Shown here in pieces: positions 15,365-23,797 of a stretch of 64,000 nucleotides of DNA. Numbering within the stretch: position 1 is the stretch's first letter; the number at the start of each line of letters is the position of its first letter. The stretch spans positions 1 through 64,000 of the forward strand of contig JBKPNZ010000045.1 in the NCBI GenBank assembly GCA_046732895.1, given 5' to 3'. The translations under genes were made by a program, and so were the position numbers. A model generated the notes under the pieces. That model was not told the DNA's origin. It made no database searches and saw nothing but the letters and a program-made list of their open reading frames with translations. The DNA comes from JBKPNZ01 sp046732895 (GTDB taxonomy: Bacteria > Actinomycetota > Thermoleophilia > Solirubrobacterales > 70-9).

Positions 15365-15985
15365 CTACAGGATGTACACGGTCGTGAAGACGATGATCCA
15401 CATGACGTCGACGAAGTGCCAGTAGATGCCGGGCACCTCGACGCCCAGGTGGTCCTTCGCCTCCGGCCCGAAGTGGCCGCGCCACGCGCGTATGTTCGCG
15501 AAGGTCAGGAGCATGAGCCCGACGAAGACGTGCGCGCCGTGAAGGCCCGTCAGCCCGTAGAAGATCGAGCCGAATGCCGTGTCGCGGGCCGAGAAGCCGA
15601 TGTGGATGTACTCGTTGATCTGGATGAAGAGGAAGGTCGCGCCGAGCAGCCAGGTCGCCGCCAGGCCGAACTGAAGCGCGCGGCGGTTGCCCTTGCGGAT
15701 CGCCTCGAGCGCCCAGTGGATCGTGAAGCTCGACGACACAAGGATGAGCGTGTTCACGAACGCGACCGCCTTCGGCAGCTCGAATCCCTCCGGCGGCCAG
15801 GGGCCGTGGTTGGCGACCACCCGCAGGAAGAAGTACGAGGCGAAGAACGCCCCGAAGAGCATGACCTCGGAGACGATGAACAGGAAGATCCCGAGCGTCT
15901 GCCGGTCGATCCGCGAGCTCTGGTGAGCCTCGGGCGGACCGTGATGGGGGGCACGCTCGCCGGCGGCGATCGAGGCGCTCTCCAC
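15365..15985 (-). CDS. ctaE: Cytochrome c oxidase subunit III
   Basis: This 206-residue membrane protein with five hydrophobic helices matches the bacterial short form of subunit III. Characteristic pieces are LGIFLFIVSEVMLFGAFFASYF, the SSSFTIHWAL helix, and GLHGAHVFVGL followed by YWHFVDVMWI. Subunit III sustains proton pumping by subunit I. It is the last gene of the ctaC-ctaD-USP-ctaE operon and overlaps the USP gene by 1 bp. Confidence 0.95.
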   Translation of the reverse strand: MESASIAAGERAPHHGPPEAHQSSRIDRQTLGIFLFIVSEVMLFGAFFASYFFLRVVANHGPWPPEGFELPKAVAFVNTLILVSSSFTIHWALEAIRKGNRRALQFGLAATWLLGATFLFIQINEYIHIGFSARDTAFGSIFYGLTGLHGAHVFVGLMLLTFANIRAWRGHFGPEAKDHLGVEVPGIYWHFVDVMWIIVFTTVYIL

Positions 15986-16905
15986 TAGGCCTCCCCTCCT
16001 TCACCGGGCACGCCGCCCGTATCCGGTTCGTCAGCGCCGACCGCGACCGGCGCCTCGGGAACAGAGGGCACGGCGGGTGCTCCCGCCATGTCTCCGCGAC
16101 CCGCCTCGAAGTGTTCAACCGGCTTGTCGGTGATCTCCTTCACGCGGTCGATCAGGCCCTCCTGCAGCCACTTCGACTGCTCCCCGGCGAGCGTCGAGAT
16201 CAGAATCTCGTCGATCCGGTAATGCTCGATCGCGTTCTGCACGGCGGCGAACGGCGCGGGGCTCATCGGCTGGCCGGTGGCGTCGATGTCTGAGCGGTAG
16301 AGCTCGGCGAGGGTGCGCGCCAGGCGCTCACAGACCTCCTCACGATCGAGCTCACCCGAGCGCGGGCTGATGATCGTGTAGCGGTGAGGCCCATCGGCCG
16401 CCTTGCGCTTGAGGTGCGAGACCAGGTCGCCACTCGCGACGGTCTGCGTCGCGACGACGAGCGTGTGCACGACGTCCCACCGCACCGCGTCGTCGGTGAT
16501 CCGGACCGGGATGTGGGTGACGGGCACCTCGAGGTTCGCGTTCGCCCACTCGACGAGGTCCTTGCGCAGGAGCCCGATGCGCGTCCCGGGCAGGCAGGAG
16601 ATGATCACCTCGATCGGCCTGTAGGCACGCACGGCGTCGTCGAGGGCGAGCGCGGGGTCCGGGTCCATGACGGCGCCCACGGCCTCGATCCCGTACTCGG
16701 CGAGCACGGCCTCGGTCACCTCGACCCGGCTCTGCGCGGCCTCGCGCAGCTCGTCGCGGTCGACGATCTGGCCGGCGACCGGCTGGTTCTGCGGCGCGAC
16801 CAACGCCACCAGGTCGGCGCCGGAGTCGATCCGCTCGCGGATCGTCTCGAGGAGCCTGCGCCCGCCCGCGACCTCATTCAGGAATGCCAAAACGGTCCCG
16901 CTCAC
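15985..16905 (-). CDS. Tandem universal-stress-like protein within the oxidase operon
   Basis: The product has 306 residues with two USP-like halves: residues 1-135 (TVLAFLNEVAGGRRLLETI, VIISCLPGT) and about 145-255 (HTLVVATQTVASG, EILISTLAGEQSKWLQEG), then a Pro/Ala/Val-rich tail. The second half shares the SKWL signature with the protein at 13954. The start overlaps the ctaD stop by 4 bp and the end overlaps ctaE by 1 bp, so it is translationally locked between two core oxidase subunits. An accessory or regulatory role in the oxidase is inference; no enzyme motif is visible. Confidence 0.75.
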   Translation of the reverse strand: MSGTVLAFLNEVAGGRRLLETIRERIDSGADLVALVAPQNQPVAGQIVDRDELREAAQSRVEVTEAVLAEYGIEAVGAVMDPDPALALDDAVRAYRPIEVIISCLPGTRIGLLRKDLVEWANANLEVPVTHIPVRITDDAVRWDVVHTLVVATQTVASGDLVSHLKRKAADGPHRYTIISPRSGELDREEVCERLARTLAELYRSDIDATGQPMSPAPFAAVQNAIEHYRIDEILISTLAGEQSKWLQEGLIDRVKEITDKPVEHFEAGRGDMAGAPAVPSVPEAPVAVGADEPDTGGVPGEGGEA

Positions 16906-18821
16906 GGGCTGCTTCCCCCTGCGGTGCCCGCGACCGCCGGCTCCGCGGGTTTGACCTCGGCCTCCTCGCCCGCCATCACGGCGTGCCGTGCGCCGGGCAC
17001 GCCGAACTCATACGGGCCGCCGACGACGCGCGGGATCTCGTCGAAGTTGAAGATCGGCGGCGGCGAGGAGACCTGCCACTCGATCGTCTTCGCCCGCCAT
17101 GGGTTGGCGCCCGCGCGCGGCCCGTAGCGCCAGGAGACGACCATGTTGTAGAGGAAGATCAGCTGGGCGGCGCCGAGCAGGAACGCGAAGCACGAGATCG
17201 CGAGGTTCCAGTCGCCGAACTGCGCCGAGTAGTCGGCGACGCGGCGCGGCATCCCCTCCATCCCGATCCAGTGCATCGGCACGAAGGTGCCGAGCATGCC
17301 GACCAGGGTGAGCCAGAAGTGAACCCGGCCGAGCCGCTCGTCGTACATGCGGCCGGTCATCTTCGGGAACCAGTGGTAGATCCCGGCGAAGATCGTGAAC
17401 ACCGAGCCGCCGAAGAGCACGAAGTGGATGTGGGCGACGATGAAGTAGGTGTCGGAGACATGGATATCCAGCGGCACCATGCCGAGCATCACGCCCGAGA
17501 TCCCGCCCACCGTGAAGGTGACGATGAACCCGAGCGCGAACAGCATCGCGGTCGAATACAGGTGTAAGACCGAACCGAACAGCGTCGCCAGCCAGGAGAA
17601 GATCTTGATCCCGGTCGGCACCGCGATCAGGAGCGTCGTGATCATCATCGGCACTCGCAGCCAGCCGAACATGCCGCTGACGAACATGTGGTGTGCCCAC
17701 ACCGTGTACGACAGGACGACGATCCCGATCAGGGCGAGCGCCATCAACCGATAGCCGAAGATCGGTTTCCGGGCGTGGGTCGAGATGACCTCGGAGATGA
17801 TCCCGAACCCGGGCAGCATCATGATGTAGACGGCCGGGTGTGAGTAGAACCAGAAGATGTGCTGGTAGCTCAGGACGTCGCCGCCGAAGCTGACCTCGAA
17901 GAAGTTGGTGTGAAGGGCGCGGTCGAACAGGACCATGAACTGCACGCCAGCGATGAACGGCGTCGCGGCCACGACGAGCATCGAGGTCGAGAGGTTCGCC
18001 CAGACCAGGAGCGGCATCCGCCAGAAGTTCATCCCCGGCGCCCGCATGGTGATGATGGTCACGATGAAGTTGAGCGCCGTGGCGATCGACGACGCGCCCG
18101 CGAACTGCACCCCGAGGTTGAAGAACGACTGCCCCAGCGGGGCGCCGGTAGATAGGGGCGCGTAGCCGGTCCAGCCGGCGTCGAAGGCGCCGCCTGGGAC
18201 CAGATAGCTCGCCATGAAGAGGAGCCCGGCCATCGGCAGCATCCAGAAGCTCAGCGCGTTCAGCCGTGGGAACGCCATGTCCGGCGCGCCGATCATGAGC
18301 GGCAGGACGTAGTTCGCGATCCCGGCGAAGACCGGGATGACGAAGACGAAGATCATCAGCGCCGCATGCGTCGAGAAGAGGGAGTTGAAGGTGCCGGGAT
18401 CGACGATCTGTGTGCCGGGCTGCGCGAGCTCGGCCCGGATCAGCATCGCCATCAGGCCACCGACGAAAAAGAAGAAGAAGGTGGTGACGATGTACTGGAT
18501 GCCGATCACCTTGTGATCGGTGTTGAACTTGAAGTAGTCCTTCCACGACTTGGCGCCGTGCTGGGAGTGATCATCCGGGATGGTCGGCGCGCCCCGCGCC
18601 CAGCGCAGCCAGTAGTCGAAGGCGCCGATGCCGACGAGGAAGCCGAGCGGCCCCGTGATGGCCGGCACGATCACCTGCGGGTAGCCGGTCTCCTCCGTCT
18701 GGAACGTGGGCAGCCCCGAGATCGTGCGCAGCAGAACGACGAGGCCGAGGCCGAAGCCCGCCCCGAGCAGGAACCCCAGCCCCGCGCGGGCCAATCCCGG
18801 TCTCTTAAGTGCCGCTACCAA
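16902..18821 (-). CDS. ctaD: Cytochrome c oxidase subunit I, A2-type, with N-terminal helix extension
   Basis: This 639-residue catalytic subunit has every ligand present: STHAALM (low-spin heme), SHPAVY (CuB His and cross-linked Tyr), WAHHMF (CuB pair) and AHIHFVL (high-spin and low-spin heme). The helix VI motif YSHPAVY lacks the Glu of HPEVY and has the Tyr-Ser pair that defines A2-type D-channels. The K-channel Lys is in PTGIKIF. About 85 residues with two extra helices precede the canonical core. TTG start with AGGAG directly before it. It contrasts with the ligand-less paralogue at 8571. Confidence 0.95.
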   Translation of the reverse strand: MVAALKRPGLARAGLGFLLGAGFGLGLVVLLRTISGLPTFQTEETGYPQVIVPAITGPLGFLVGIGAFDYWLRWARGAPTIPDDHSQHGAKSWKDYFKFNTDHKVIGIQYIVTTFFFFFVGGLMAMLIRAELAQPGTQIVDPGTFNSLFSTHAALMIFVFVIPVFAGIANYVLPLMIGAPDMAFPRLNALSFWMLPMAGLLFMASYLVPGGAFDAGWTGYAPLSTGAPLGQSFFNLGVQFAGASSIATALNFIVTIITMRAPGMNFWRMPLLVWANLSTSMLVVAATPFIAGVQFMVLFDRALHTNFFEVSFGGDVLSYQHIFWFYSHPAVYIMMLPGFGIISEVISTHARKPIFGYRLMALALIGIVVLSYTVWAHHMFVSGMFGWLRVPMMITTLLIAVPTGIKIFSWLATLFGSVLHLYSTAMLFALGFIVTFTVGGISGVMLGMVPLDIHVSDTYFIVAHIHFVLFGGSVFTIFAGIYHWFPKMTGRMYDERLGRVHFWLTLVGMLGTFVPMHWIGMEGMPRRVADYSAQFGDWNLAISCFAFLLGAAQLIFLYNMVVSWRYGPRAGANPWRAKTIEWQVSSPPPIFNFDEIPRVVGGPYEFGVPGARHAVMAGEEAEVKPAEPAVAGTAGGSSP

Positions 18822-18848
18822 CTCCTGCTGCCTCCAATCTGCCCCTGC

Positions 18849-19646
18849 CTAGCTGCTTCCCGTTGACGTGGTGGTGGAGCCGCCGCCGCCCGGCACGTTC
18901 GTGGGCGGCGCCGGGTTGTTCGCCTTCGCCGCCCGCTGCGCCCACTGATCGAACTGCTCCTGCGTCTGCACGAAGGCGAATGCCCGCATGGTGGAGTGTC
19001 CGTATCCGCAGAGCTCGGTGCACTGGACGGTGAAGGTTCCCAGCTTGTCGGGCGTGACGACCGCGGTGTCGTCGACGTCGTTGCCCTTGGGGCCCTGAGG
19101 GACGAGGTCGCGCTTGATCCCCCACTCCTCGACCCAGAAGGAGTGGATCACGTCCACCGCCGTCAGGTGCAGCTCGAGCTGCGTGCCGACGGGAACGTGG
19201 AGCTCGTTCGAGCTGAACCCGCCCTGCTCCGGGTAGCTGAAGGTCCACTTGTACTGCTGGGCGGTGACGTCGACTTCCATGCGGTTCGAGGCCTTCGCCT
19301 CGATGTCGTTCAGGACGATCCAGCTGTAGCCGGCGCCGAAGAGCACGATGACCGTCGGAATGAGCGTCCACGCGATCTCGAGCTTCGTGTTGCCGTGGAT
19401 CGGCTCACCGTCGGACTCGTCGCCCGGCTTCGCGCGGTACTTCCAGACGCTGTAGCCGAGCATCACGATGACGATCGCGAAGACGTACGACGAGAGCACG
19501 ATCATCACGTCGAGCAGCGTGTCGATCTTGTCGCGCTGCGTCGATGCGGCCTCGCCGTTCCAGTCGATCTGGGTCATCGGCACCGCGATCACGGTCCCGA
19601 CGACGAGCATCGCAGCGACGAGCCGACCTAGGGTTGCGCGCTTCAC
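18849..19646 (-). CDS. ctaC: Cytochrome c oxidase subunit II with intact CuA site
   Basis: The product has 265 residues: a signal-like first helix, two membrane helices (about 40-65 and 90-112), then the cupredoxin domain. The CuA ligands are all present: His in VDVIHSFWVEEW and the loop CTELCGYGHSTM (Cys, Glu backbone, Cys, His, Met). AQQYKWTFSYPEQ is the aromatic electron-entry region. A Gly/Ser/Thr-rich tail ends the protein. It is the first gene of the oxidase operon; GTG start, with TAGAAT 8 nt upstream. Confidence 0.95.
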   Translation of the reverse strand: MKRATLGRLVAAMLVVGTVIAVPMTQIDWNGEAASTQRDKIDTLLDVMIVLSSYVFAIVIVMLGYSVWKYRAKPGDESDGEPIHGNTKLEIAWTLIPTVIVLFGAGYSWIVLNDIEAKASNRMEVDVTAQQYKWTFSYPEQGGFSSNELHVPVGTQLELHLTAVDVIHSFWVEEWGIKRDLVPQGPKGNDVDDTAVVTPDKLGTFTVQCTELCGYGHSTMRAFAFVQTQEQFDQWAQRAAKANNPAPPTNVPGGGGSTTTSTGSS

Positions 19647-19654
19647 CGGCGCGG

Positions 19655-19660
19655 ATTCTA
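19655..19660 (-). promoter_or_regulatory. -10 box TAGAAT of the ctaC-ctaD-USP-ctaE operon
   Basis: Reading the minus strand, TAGAAT ends 8 nt before the GTG start of ctaC. It has the same hexamer as the promoter of the ligand-less oxidase operon, so both could be transcribed by the same sigma factor. No -35 match is obvious. Confidence 0.4.
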
Positions 19661-19722
19661 TTCAGACGCCCGACGCGCCCGATCCGGGAATGAGGAGCTA
19701 GCTGCAGGCCGCACAAGGCCCC

Positions 19723-21240
19723 TTAGGCTCGCGGGATCGGCGAGAGGGAATCGAGATCGCCCGCCGCGGCCGCCAGGACGCCGCGGGCGACCCCCTCCCA
19801 GCTCCAGAGGCGCTCCACGGTCCGGCGCAGGGCCCGACTCGCCTCGCTCCGCGTGGGCTCGTCCAGCGCCAGCCAGGCGTTGACGCGGGAGGCGATCGCC
19901 TCCACGGCGCCCGGGCCCAGCTCGAACGAGACGAGCTCGCGCGCGGCCGGCGGCAGCTCGGCGGCGAGCTCGCGGCTGACCTCGGCGAGTCCGGAGTGGT
20001 GGGCGGAGACCGGCAGCGCTCCGGCGGCCGCGGCCTCGGCCGCCACCATCCCGAAGGCCTCGGGGAAGGTGCTCGGGAAGACCAGGGCATCGGCGGCCGG
20101 AGCGAGCAGGCCCACCTCGTCGTGCTCGAGGCGCCCGGCGAACGCGACGCTCCCGGCCGCCGCGGACGCCGCCTCCCGGTATCCCGCCGGCGTGTCATCC
20201 AGGAAGGTCTCGAGCATCTCGAGCCGAGAAGGCGGTCCGCCCTCGAGCGCGCGCCCCCTGGTTGTGATCTCGCGCAGATCATCCAGGTCGCCCCGCGCGA
20301 TCGCCGCCCACAGCCGCTCGGAGGTCTGCGCGTACTCGCCGAAGCCGACGACCAGCAGGCGGGCGCCGGGATTCGCGGCCGCCACCAGCGGCCACGCCGC
20401 CAGCAGGAGGTCGATGCCCTTCGAGACGATGAGCTTGCCGACGAACACCACCCGCGGTGTGCCCTCGGCAAACTCGCCGACCGCCTCCGCCGCCTGCGCG
20501 GGACTCCGCCCCCACGCGGCCCGGCGCGGCTCCTCCCCCGCCGAGTCATCCCGGCCGGCCTCGCCGGCAAGCGCGCCGGCCAGCTCGCGCAGGCGCGGAG
20601 CGGCCGCCTCGGGTCCGAGCGGGGCGAACAGGTCCGTGTCGACGCCGGGAGGGCCAAGGCGGGTTCGCTCCTTTAGGCCGGGCTGGTCGAGGGCCGCCCA
20701 CAGGCTCTCGGCCGTGTGCCGCGAGCCGACGAGGACACACGACGCAGCCTCGATCCCCTCGTGCGCATACGGCAGGAACCGGTCGGGATGGGGCTTCACC
20801 GTGTACTCGAGCGCAGAGCCGTGGATCTTCACCGCGTATCCGGGACCGCCGTCCCCGCTCCCAAGGCCGGCGCGCGCGAGGATGGCCGGGCCCATCACCA
20901 GGTGGCCGGCGAGGGCGGCGTCGACCCCACCGGCGGCATCGACGACGTCGCGGACAGCGCTCACGTTGGCCTCGATGTACGCCGCGAGCTCTGCGTCGGT
21001 GAGCTCGGGGAAGGCCTTCACGCGGAAGCCGTCGTATTCGTCCAGGACGTACACCGGCAGCAGCCCGCCGATGTCGGGAACATGCACGGTGACGCCGTCC
21101 GGCAGTGGCGGCGGCTCACGGTCCTGGCAGAGCAGGTGGACCTCGTGCCCGAGCCGTGCGAGCGCCGCGACGAGGCTCGCGTTGTAGACGTTGGAGCCGG
21201 TGCCGCGCAGCAGGTAACCGTGGAAGACGAGGATGCGCAC
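19723..21240 (-). CDS. Glycosyltransferase family 4 (GT-B fold)
   Basis: The product has about 505 residues. The N-terminal Rossmann half starts VRILVFHGYLLRGTGSNVYN, with the Gly-rich acceptor loop. The C-terminal half has the GT4 features VVFVGKLIVSKGIDLLLAAWP, LLVVGFG, and VFPSTFPEAFGMVAAEAAAAG with the conserved EAFGMVAxE nucleotide-sugar site. An insertion of about 60 residues (rich in Glu, Ala, Arg) lies between the halves. GTG 21240 is preferred because it opens at the first beta strand. It diverges from a small zinc-ribbon gene. Acceptor unknown. Confidence 0.85.
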   Translation of the reverse strand: MRILVFHGYLLRGTGSNVYNASLVAALARLGHEVHLLCQDREPPPLPDGVTVHVPDIGGLLPVYVLDEYDGFRVKAFPELTDAELAAYIEANVSAVRDVVDAAGGVDAALAGHLVMGPAILARAGLGSGDGGPGYAVKIHGSALEYTVKPHPDRFLPYAHEGIEAASCVLVGSRHTAESLWAALDQPGLKERTRLGPPGVDTDLFAPLGPEAAAPRLRELAGALAGEAGRDDSAGEEPRRAAWGRSPAQAAEAVGEFAEGTPRVVFVGKLIVSKGIDLLLAAWPLVAAANPGARLLVVGFGEYAQTSERLWAAIARGDLDDLREITTRGRALEGGPPSRLEMLETFLDDTPAGYREAASAAAGSVAFAGRLEHDEVGLLAPAADALVFPSTFPEAFGMVAAEAAAAGALPVSAHHSGLAEVSRELAAELPPAARELVSFELGPGAVEAIASRVNAWLALDEPTRSEASRALRRTVERLWSWEGVARGVLAAAAGDLDSLSPIPRA

Positions 21241-21262
21241 CCGGTCAGTATGTTTCCTGCCG

Positions 21263-21541
21263 ATGGCCAACGACGAGCAGATCTACCGGCTGCGCGCGCC
21301 CGCCTCGGGCCGTGAGGCGCTCGCGCCCGCGACCGTGGACGGCGTCTACGTCGATCGCGAGACGGGTGAGGAGATGGAGCCGGTCACCCGGGCCCTGCCG
21401 CTTGCTCCCTCGGCCTCGTCGCTCCTGCGCACCCCGGAGAACCTGCGGATCTGCCGTCGCTGCGATCAGCTGATCGGCCTGGACGTCTCCGATTGCCCCT
21501 ACTGCGGCCTGCGCCAGCCCGCGCTCAACGGTCACTCGTGA
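21263..21541 (+). CDS. Small zinc-ribbon protein
   Basis: This 92-residue protein with an ATG at 21263 ends in a clear four-Cys ribbon: CRRCDQL followed by CPYCGLRQ, 15 residues apart. The N-terminal two thirds are not recognisable. The stop overlaps the start of the following lipoprotein gene (GTGA), so both are translated from one message. No function can be assigned; a structural zinc site is the only firm statement. Confidence 0.65.
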   Translation: MANDEQIYRLRAPASGREALAPATVDGVYVDRETGEEMEPVTRALPLAPSASSLLRTPENLRICRRCDQLIGLDVSDCPYCGLRQPALNGHS

Positions 21542-21891
21542 GGTCGCTCCATACCCTTCTCGCGCTCGTCGCGGGCGCGGTCGCCGCGCTTGCGCTCGCG
21601 AGCTGTGGCGGCGACGACTCGACCACGACGACGACCGTCACGCCGGCGACCACGACGTCGAGCTCGCGCTCGACGACCTCGACGACCTCCACAACCTCGA
21701 CGACGGGGCCGACCACCGCAACGACATCGACGACATCGACCAGCACGTCGTCTACGGGCACCTCAGGTGGCTCTTCGTCGAGCGGCGGCACCGGCGCCGA
21801 CAGCGAGAACAACGACACCAAGCCGCCGCCCGGCAGCCCCGCGGCGCGGTTCGAGCGCCACTGCGAGAAGCACCCCGAGGCCTGCGGCTAG
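21538..21891 (+). CDS. Thr/Ser-rich lipoprotein
   Basis: This 117-residue protein starts at GTG 21538. It has a lipoprotein signal (ALVAGAVAALALASC) followed by a low-complexity linker of Thr and Ser from about residue 25 to 85, then a short charged C-terminus with two Cys (RHCEKHPEAC), likely a disulfide. The linker is encoded by ACG/TCG/ACC repeats and probably extends the C-terminal piece away from the membrane or is O-glycosylated. A similarly built lipoprotein sits at 53840. Function unknown. Confidence 0.6.
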   Translation: MRSLHTLLALVAGAVAALALASCGGDDSTTTTTVTPATTTSSSRSTTSTTSTTSTTGPTTATTSTTSTSTSSTGTSGGSSSSGGTGADSENNDTKPPPGSPAARFERHCEKHPEACG

Positions 21892-21916
21892 GCTGGCGCG
21901 CCGCCTGGGGCGCGGA

Positions 21917-22666
21917 TCAGCTGGCTACGAAGTAGCCCCAGTAAAGGAGCCGGGCCTTGCGGTAGGTGCAGCCGTACTTCCGGATTGAGCCCTTGTTCTC
22001 CTGCGGCTTCGACCTTCTGGTCAGGTCCTTGAAGCTGTTGCAGCGGTCCGGGTTGCGGCTCGCGTGCCACCGGTCGTTGTTCGACAGGTTCTTGTGCGCG
22101 AAGTTCGGAACCCAGGTTCGAGTTGTCAACGCGAGGATCTCGCCCTTCTGGACCTTGAGCGGCTTGTTCAGGGTGAAGTAGGGCTTCGAGTTGTAATACG
22201 GCGCGAGCTTCACCGTCGGGCTCTGCTTCTTCAGCTTGTAGTGGCTCGAGTTGATCCGCTTGAGCACAGCGAGGCGCGCCGTCGGCTTGCCCTTGAAGCC
22301 CATGTTCCCGAGGATGTCCGCGAAGGTCTTGCGCTGCTTCTTTCGCAGGTGTGCGAGATCGACGCTCCACCCCACCACGTGGCCGTCCTTCGGGATCTTC
22401 ATGAGCCCGCGCTTCTTGTCGTGGGTGCCCGCCTGGAAGCCGGTGACCTCGCCCATGACCTGGCACTGCTTCTCGACCGGGATGTTGTTCCCCCTGGGGC
22501 CCGGACAGCTCGGGCGAGGGGTGTGCTTGGTGTTGCCGATCGTGCGGGCCTTGGTGGCGTCGGCCGAGGACGTGAAGGCGCCGATCGCCACGACGACCGC
22601 ACAGAGGGCGGCGAAGGCAACCGCGGCAAGCTTGCGGCGGCTCGATATGTGGGCGGTTTGACTCAT
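21917..22666 (-). CDS. Secreted protein of unknown function
   Basis: This 249-residue protein has a signal peptide (Arg-rich start, hydrophobic run AAVAFAALCAVVVAIGAF, cleavage near SADA). The mature part is basic and rich in Lys, Tyr and Asn, with four or more Cys (SCPGPRG, KQCQVMG, DRCNSF, YGCTYRK) that could pair outside the cell. I recognise no family. A GGAG site precedes the ATG at 22666. It diverges from the ABC exporter operon across about 160 bp. Its lower-GC codon use (many AAG, AAC, TAC) follows its Lys/Asn/Tyr composition. Confidence 0.6.
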   Translation of the reverse strand: MSQTAHISSRRKLAAVAFAALCAVVVAIGAFTSSADATKARTIGNTKHTPRPSCPGPRGNNIPVEKQCQVMGEVTGFQAGTHDKKRGLMKIPKDGHVVGWSVDLAHLRKKQRKTFADILGNMGFKGKPTARLAVLKRINSSHYKLKKQSPTVKLAPYYNSKPYFTLNKPLKVQKGEILALTTRTWVPNFAHKNLSNNDRWHASRNPDRCNSFKDLTRRSKPQENKGSIRKYGCTYRKARLLYWGYFVAS

Positions 22667-22810
22667 CGCTCCGTTCGATGGCGACTCGGGCATCGCTCCC
22701 TGCAAGCGGCTGCAGCATGCCCAGCCGCCATCCGGTCCCGCATAGCTTAGGGAGCCTTTCCGAAGTCGGCACGCCAGGCGGGGCCTCGCGGGAGCGCGGT
22801 TGCTTCCCCC

Positions 22811-22816
22811 TAGAAT
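22811..22816 (+). promoter_or_regulatory. -10 box TAGAAT of the ABC exporter operon
   Basis: TAGAAT ends 9 nt before the ATG at 22826. The rest of the 159-bp divergent gap (22667-22825) holds a TAAGCT box on the minus strand near 22744-22749 for the secreted-protein gene, and nothing else that I can recognise. Confidence 0.4.
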
Positions 22817-22825
22817 CGCCCGGCG

Positions 22826-23797
22826 ATGGCAGCGATCGAGGTGCGAGCCCTGGAGCGCTCCTTCTCCGGGGGGGTGCGCGCCGTGGACGGCGTGGATCTG
22901 GAGGTCGCCGAGCGCGAGATCTATGCGTTCCTCGGGCCCAATGGGGCGGGCAAGACCACCACGGTGAGGATGCTCACGACCCTCCTGCGTCCCACCGGTG
23001 GCGAGGCGCGCGTTGCAGGGCACGACGTCGTGAGCGAGGCGGCCCAGGTCAGGCGCTCGATCGGGGTGGCGCTCCAGGAGGCGGCTCTCGATCCCCTGAT
23101 GACCGGGCGGGAGCTGATTCAGCTGCAGGCGACCCTCCACGGCCTGCCGAGCGGTGAGGGCCGCCGGCGGGCCGATGCGCTGCTCGAGCGGGTGGGACTC
23201 GAGGGAGCGGCGGACCGGCGTGTCGGCACGTACTCCGGCGGCATGAGGCGGCGCCTGGACCTCGCCTCCGCGCTCGTCCATGAGCCGGCGGTGCTCTTTC
23301 TCGACGAGCCCACTACCGGGCTCGACCCGGTCTCGCGCAAGACGATCTGGGAGGAGGTCGAGAAGCTGAACAACGAGGGCACGACCGTGTTCTTGACCAC
23401 GCAGTACCTCGAGGAGGCGGACGTGCTCGCCGACTGTGTCGGGATCATCGACAACGGGAAGATCGTCGCCGAGGGCACGCCTGCATCGCTGAAGGCGGAG
23501 GTGGGGCGCCCGCACCTGGAGCTGCGCCTGACCGATGGAGCGGCCGATCGCGCCCAGGAGGTCGTCGCGCGGTTCGGCAAGCCGCTGCCGGAGAAGGACG
23601 GCGCGATTCTGGTTGAGCTCGAGCGGGGTGCCGCCGAGGTGGCGCCCGTCGTGCGCGCGCTCGACGACGCGGGGATCGCGGTCGAGTCGCTCGACCTCGT
23701 GCGGCCGACTCTGGACGACGTGTTCGTTGCCAAGACCGGCTACCACCTCGAGGGGGACGACGAGGAAGCCCCCGACACCAGCGTGGCCGACGCTTGA
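22826..23797 (+). CDS. ABC exporter ATP-binding protein (DrrA type)
   Basis: The product has 323 residues: Walker A GPNGAGKTT near residue 37, Q-loop ALQEAALDP, signature YSGGMRRRLDLASAL, Walker B VLFLDEPTTGLDP, and the H-loop replaced by TTQYLEE, as in the DrrA subfamily (Gln for His). A DrrA-like C-terminal domain of about 90 residues follows. It powers the two adjacent membrane subunits; the family exports drugs, lipids or glycans. Overlaps the first permease by 4 bp. Substrate unknown; the downstream glycoside hydrolase may be a hint. Confidence 0.88.
   Translation: MAAIEVRALERSFSGGVRAVDGVDLEVAEREIYAFLGPNGAGKTTTVRMLTTLLRPTGGEARVAGHDVVSEAAQVRRSIGVALQEAALDPLMTGRELIQLQATLHGLPSGEGRRRADALLERVGLEGAADRRVGTYSGGMRRRLDLASALVHEPAVLFLDEPTTGLDPVSRKTIWEEVEKLNNEGTTVFLTTQYLEEADVLADCVGIIDNGKIVAEGTPASLKAEVGRPHLELRLTDGAADRAQEVVARFGKPLPEKDGAILVELERGAAEVAPVVRALDDAGIAVESLDLVRPTLDDVFVAKTGYHLEGDDEEAPDTSVADA

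Noticed and set aside
21600..21800. Thr/Ser repeat region as a CRISPR or tandem-repeat array
   Set aside because: It is an in-frame low-complexity protein linker (ACG/TCG/ACC codons) without regular repeat units or spacers.
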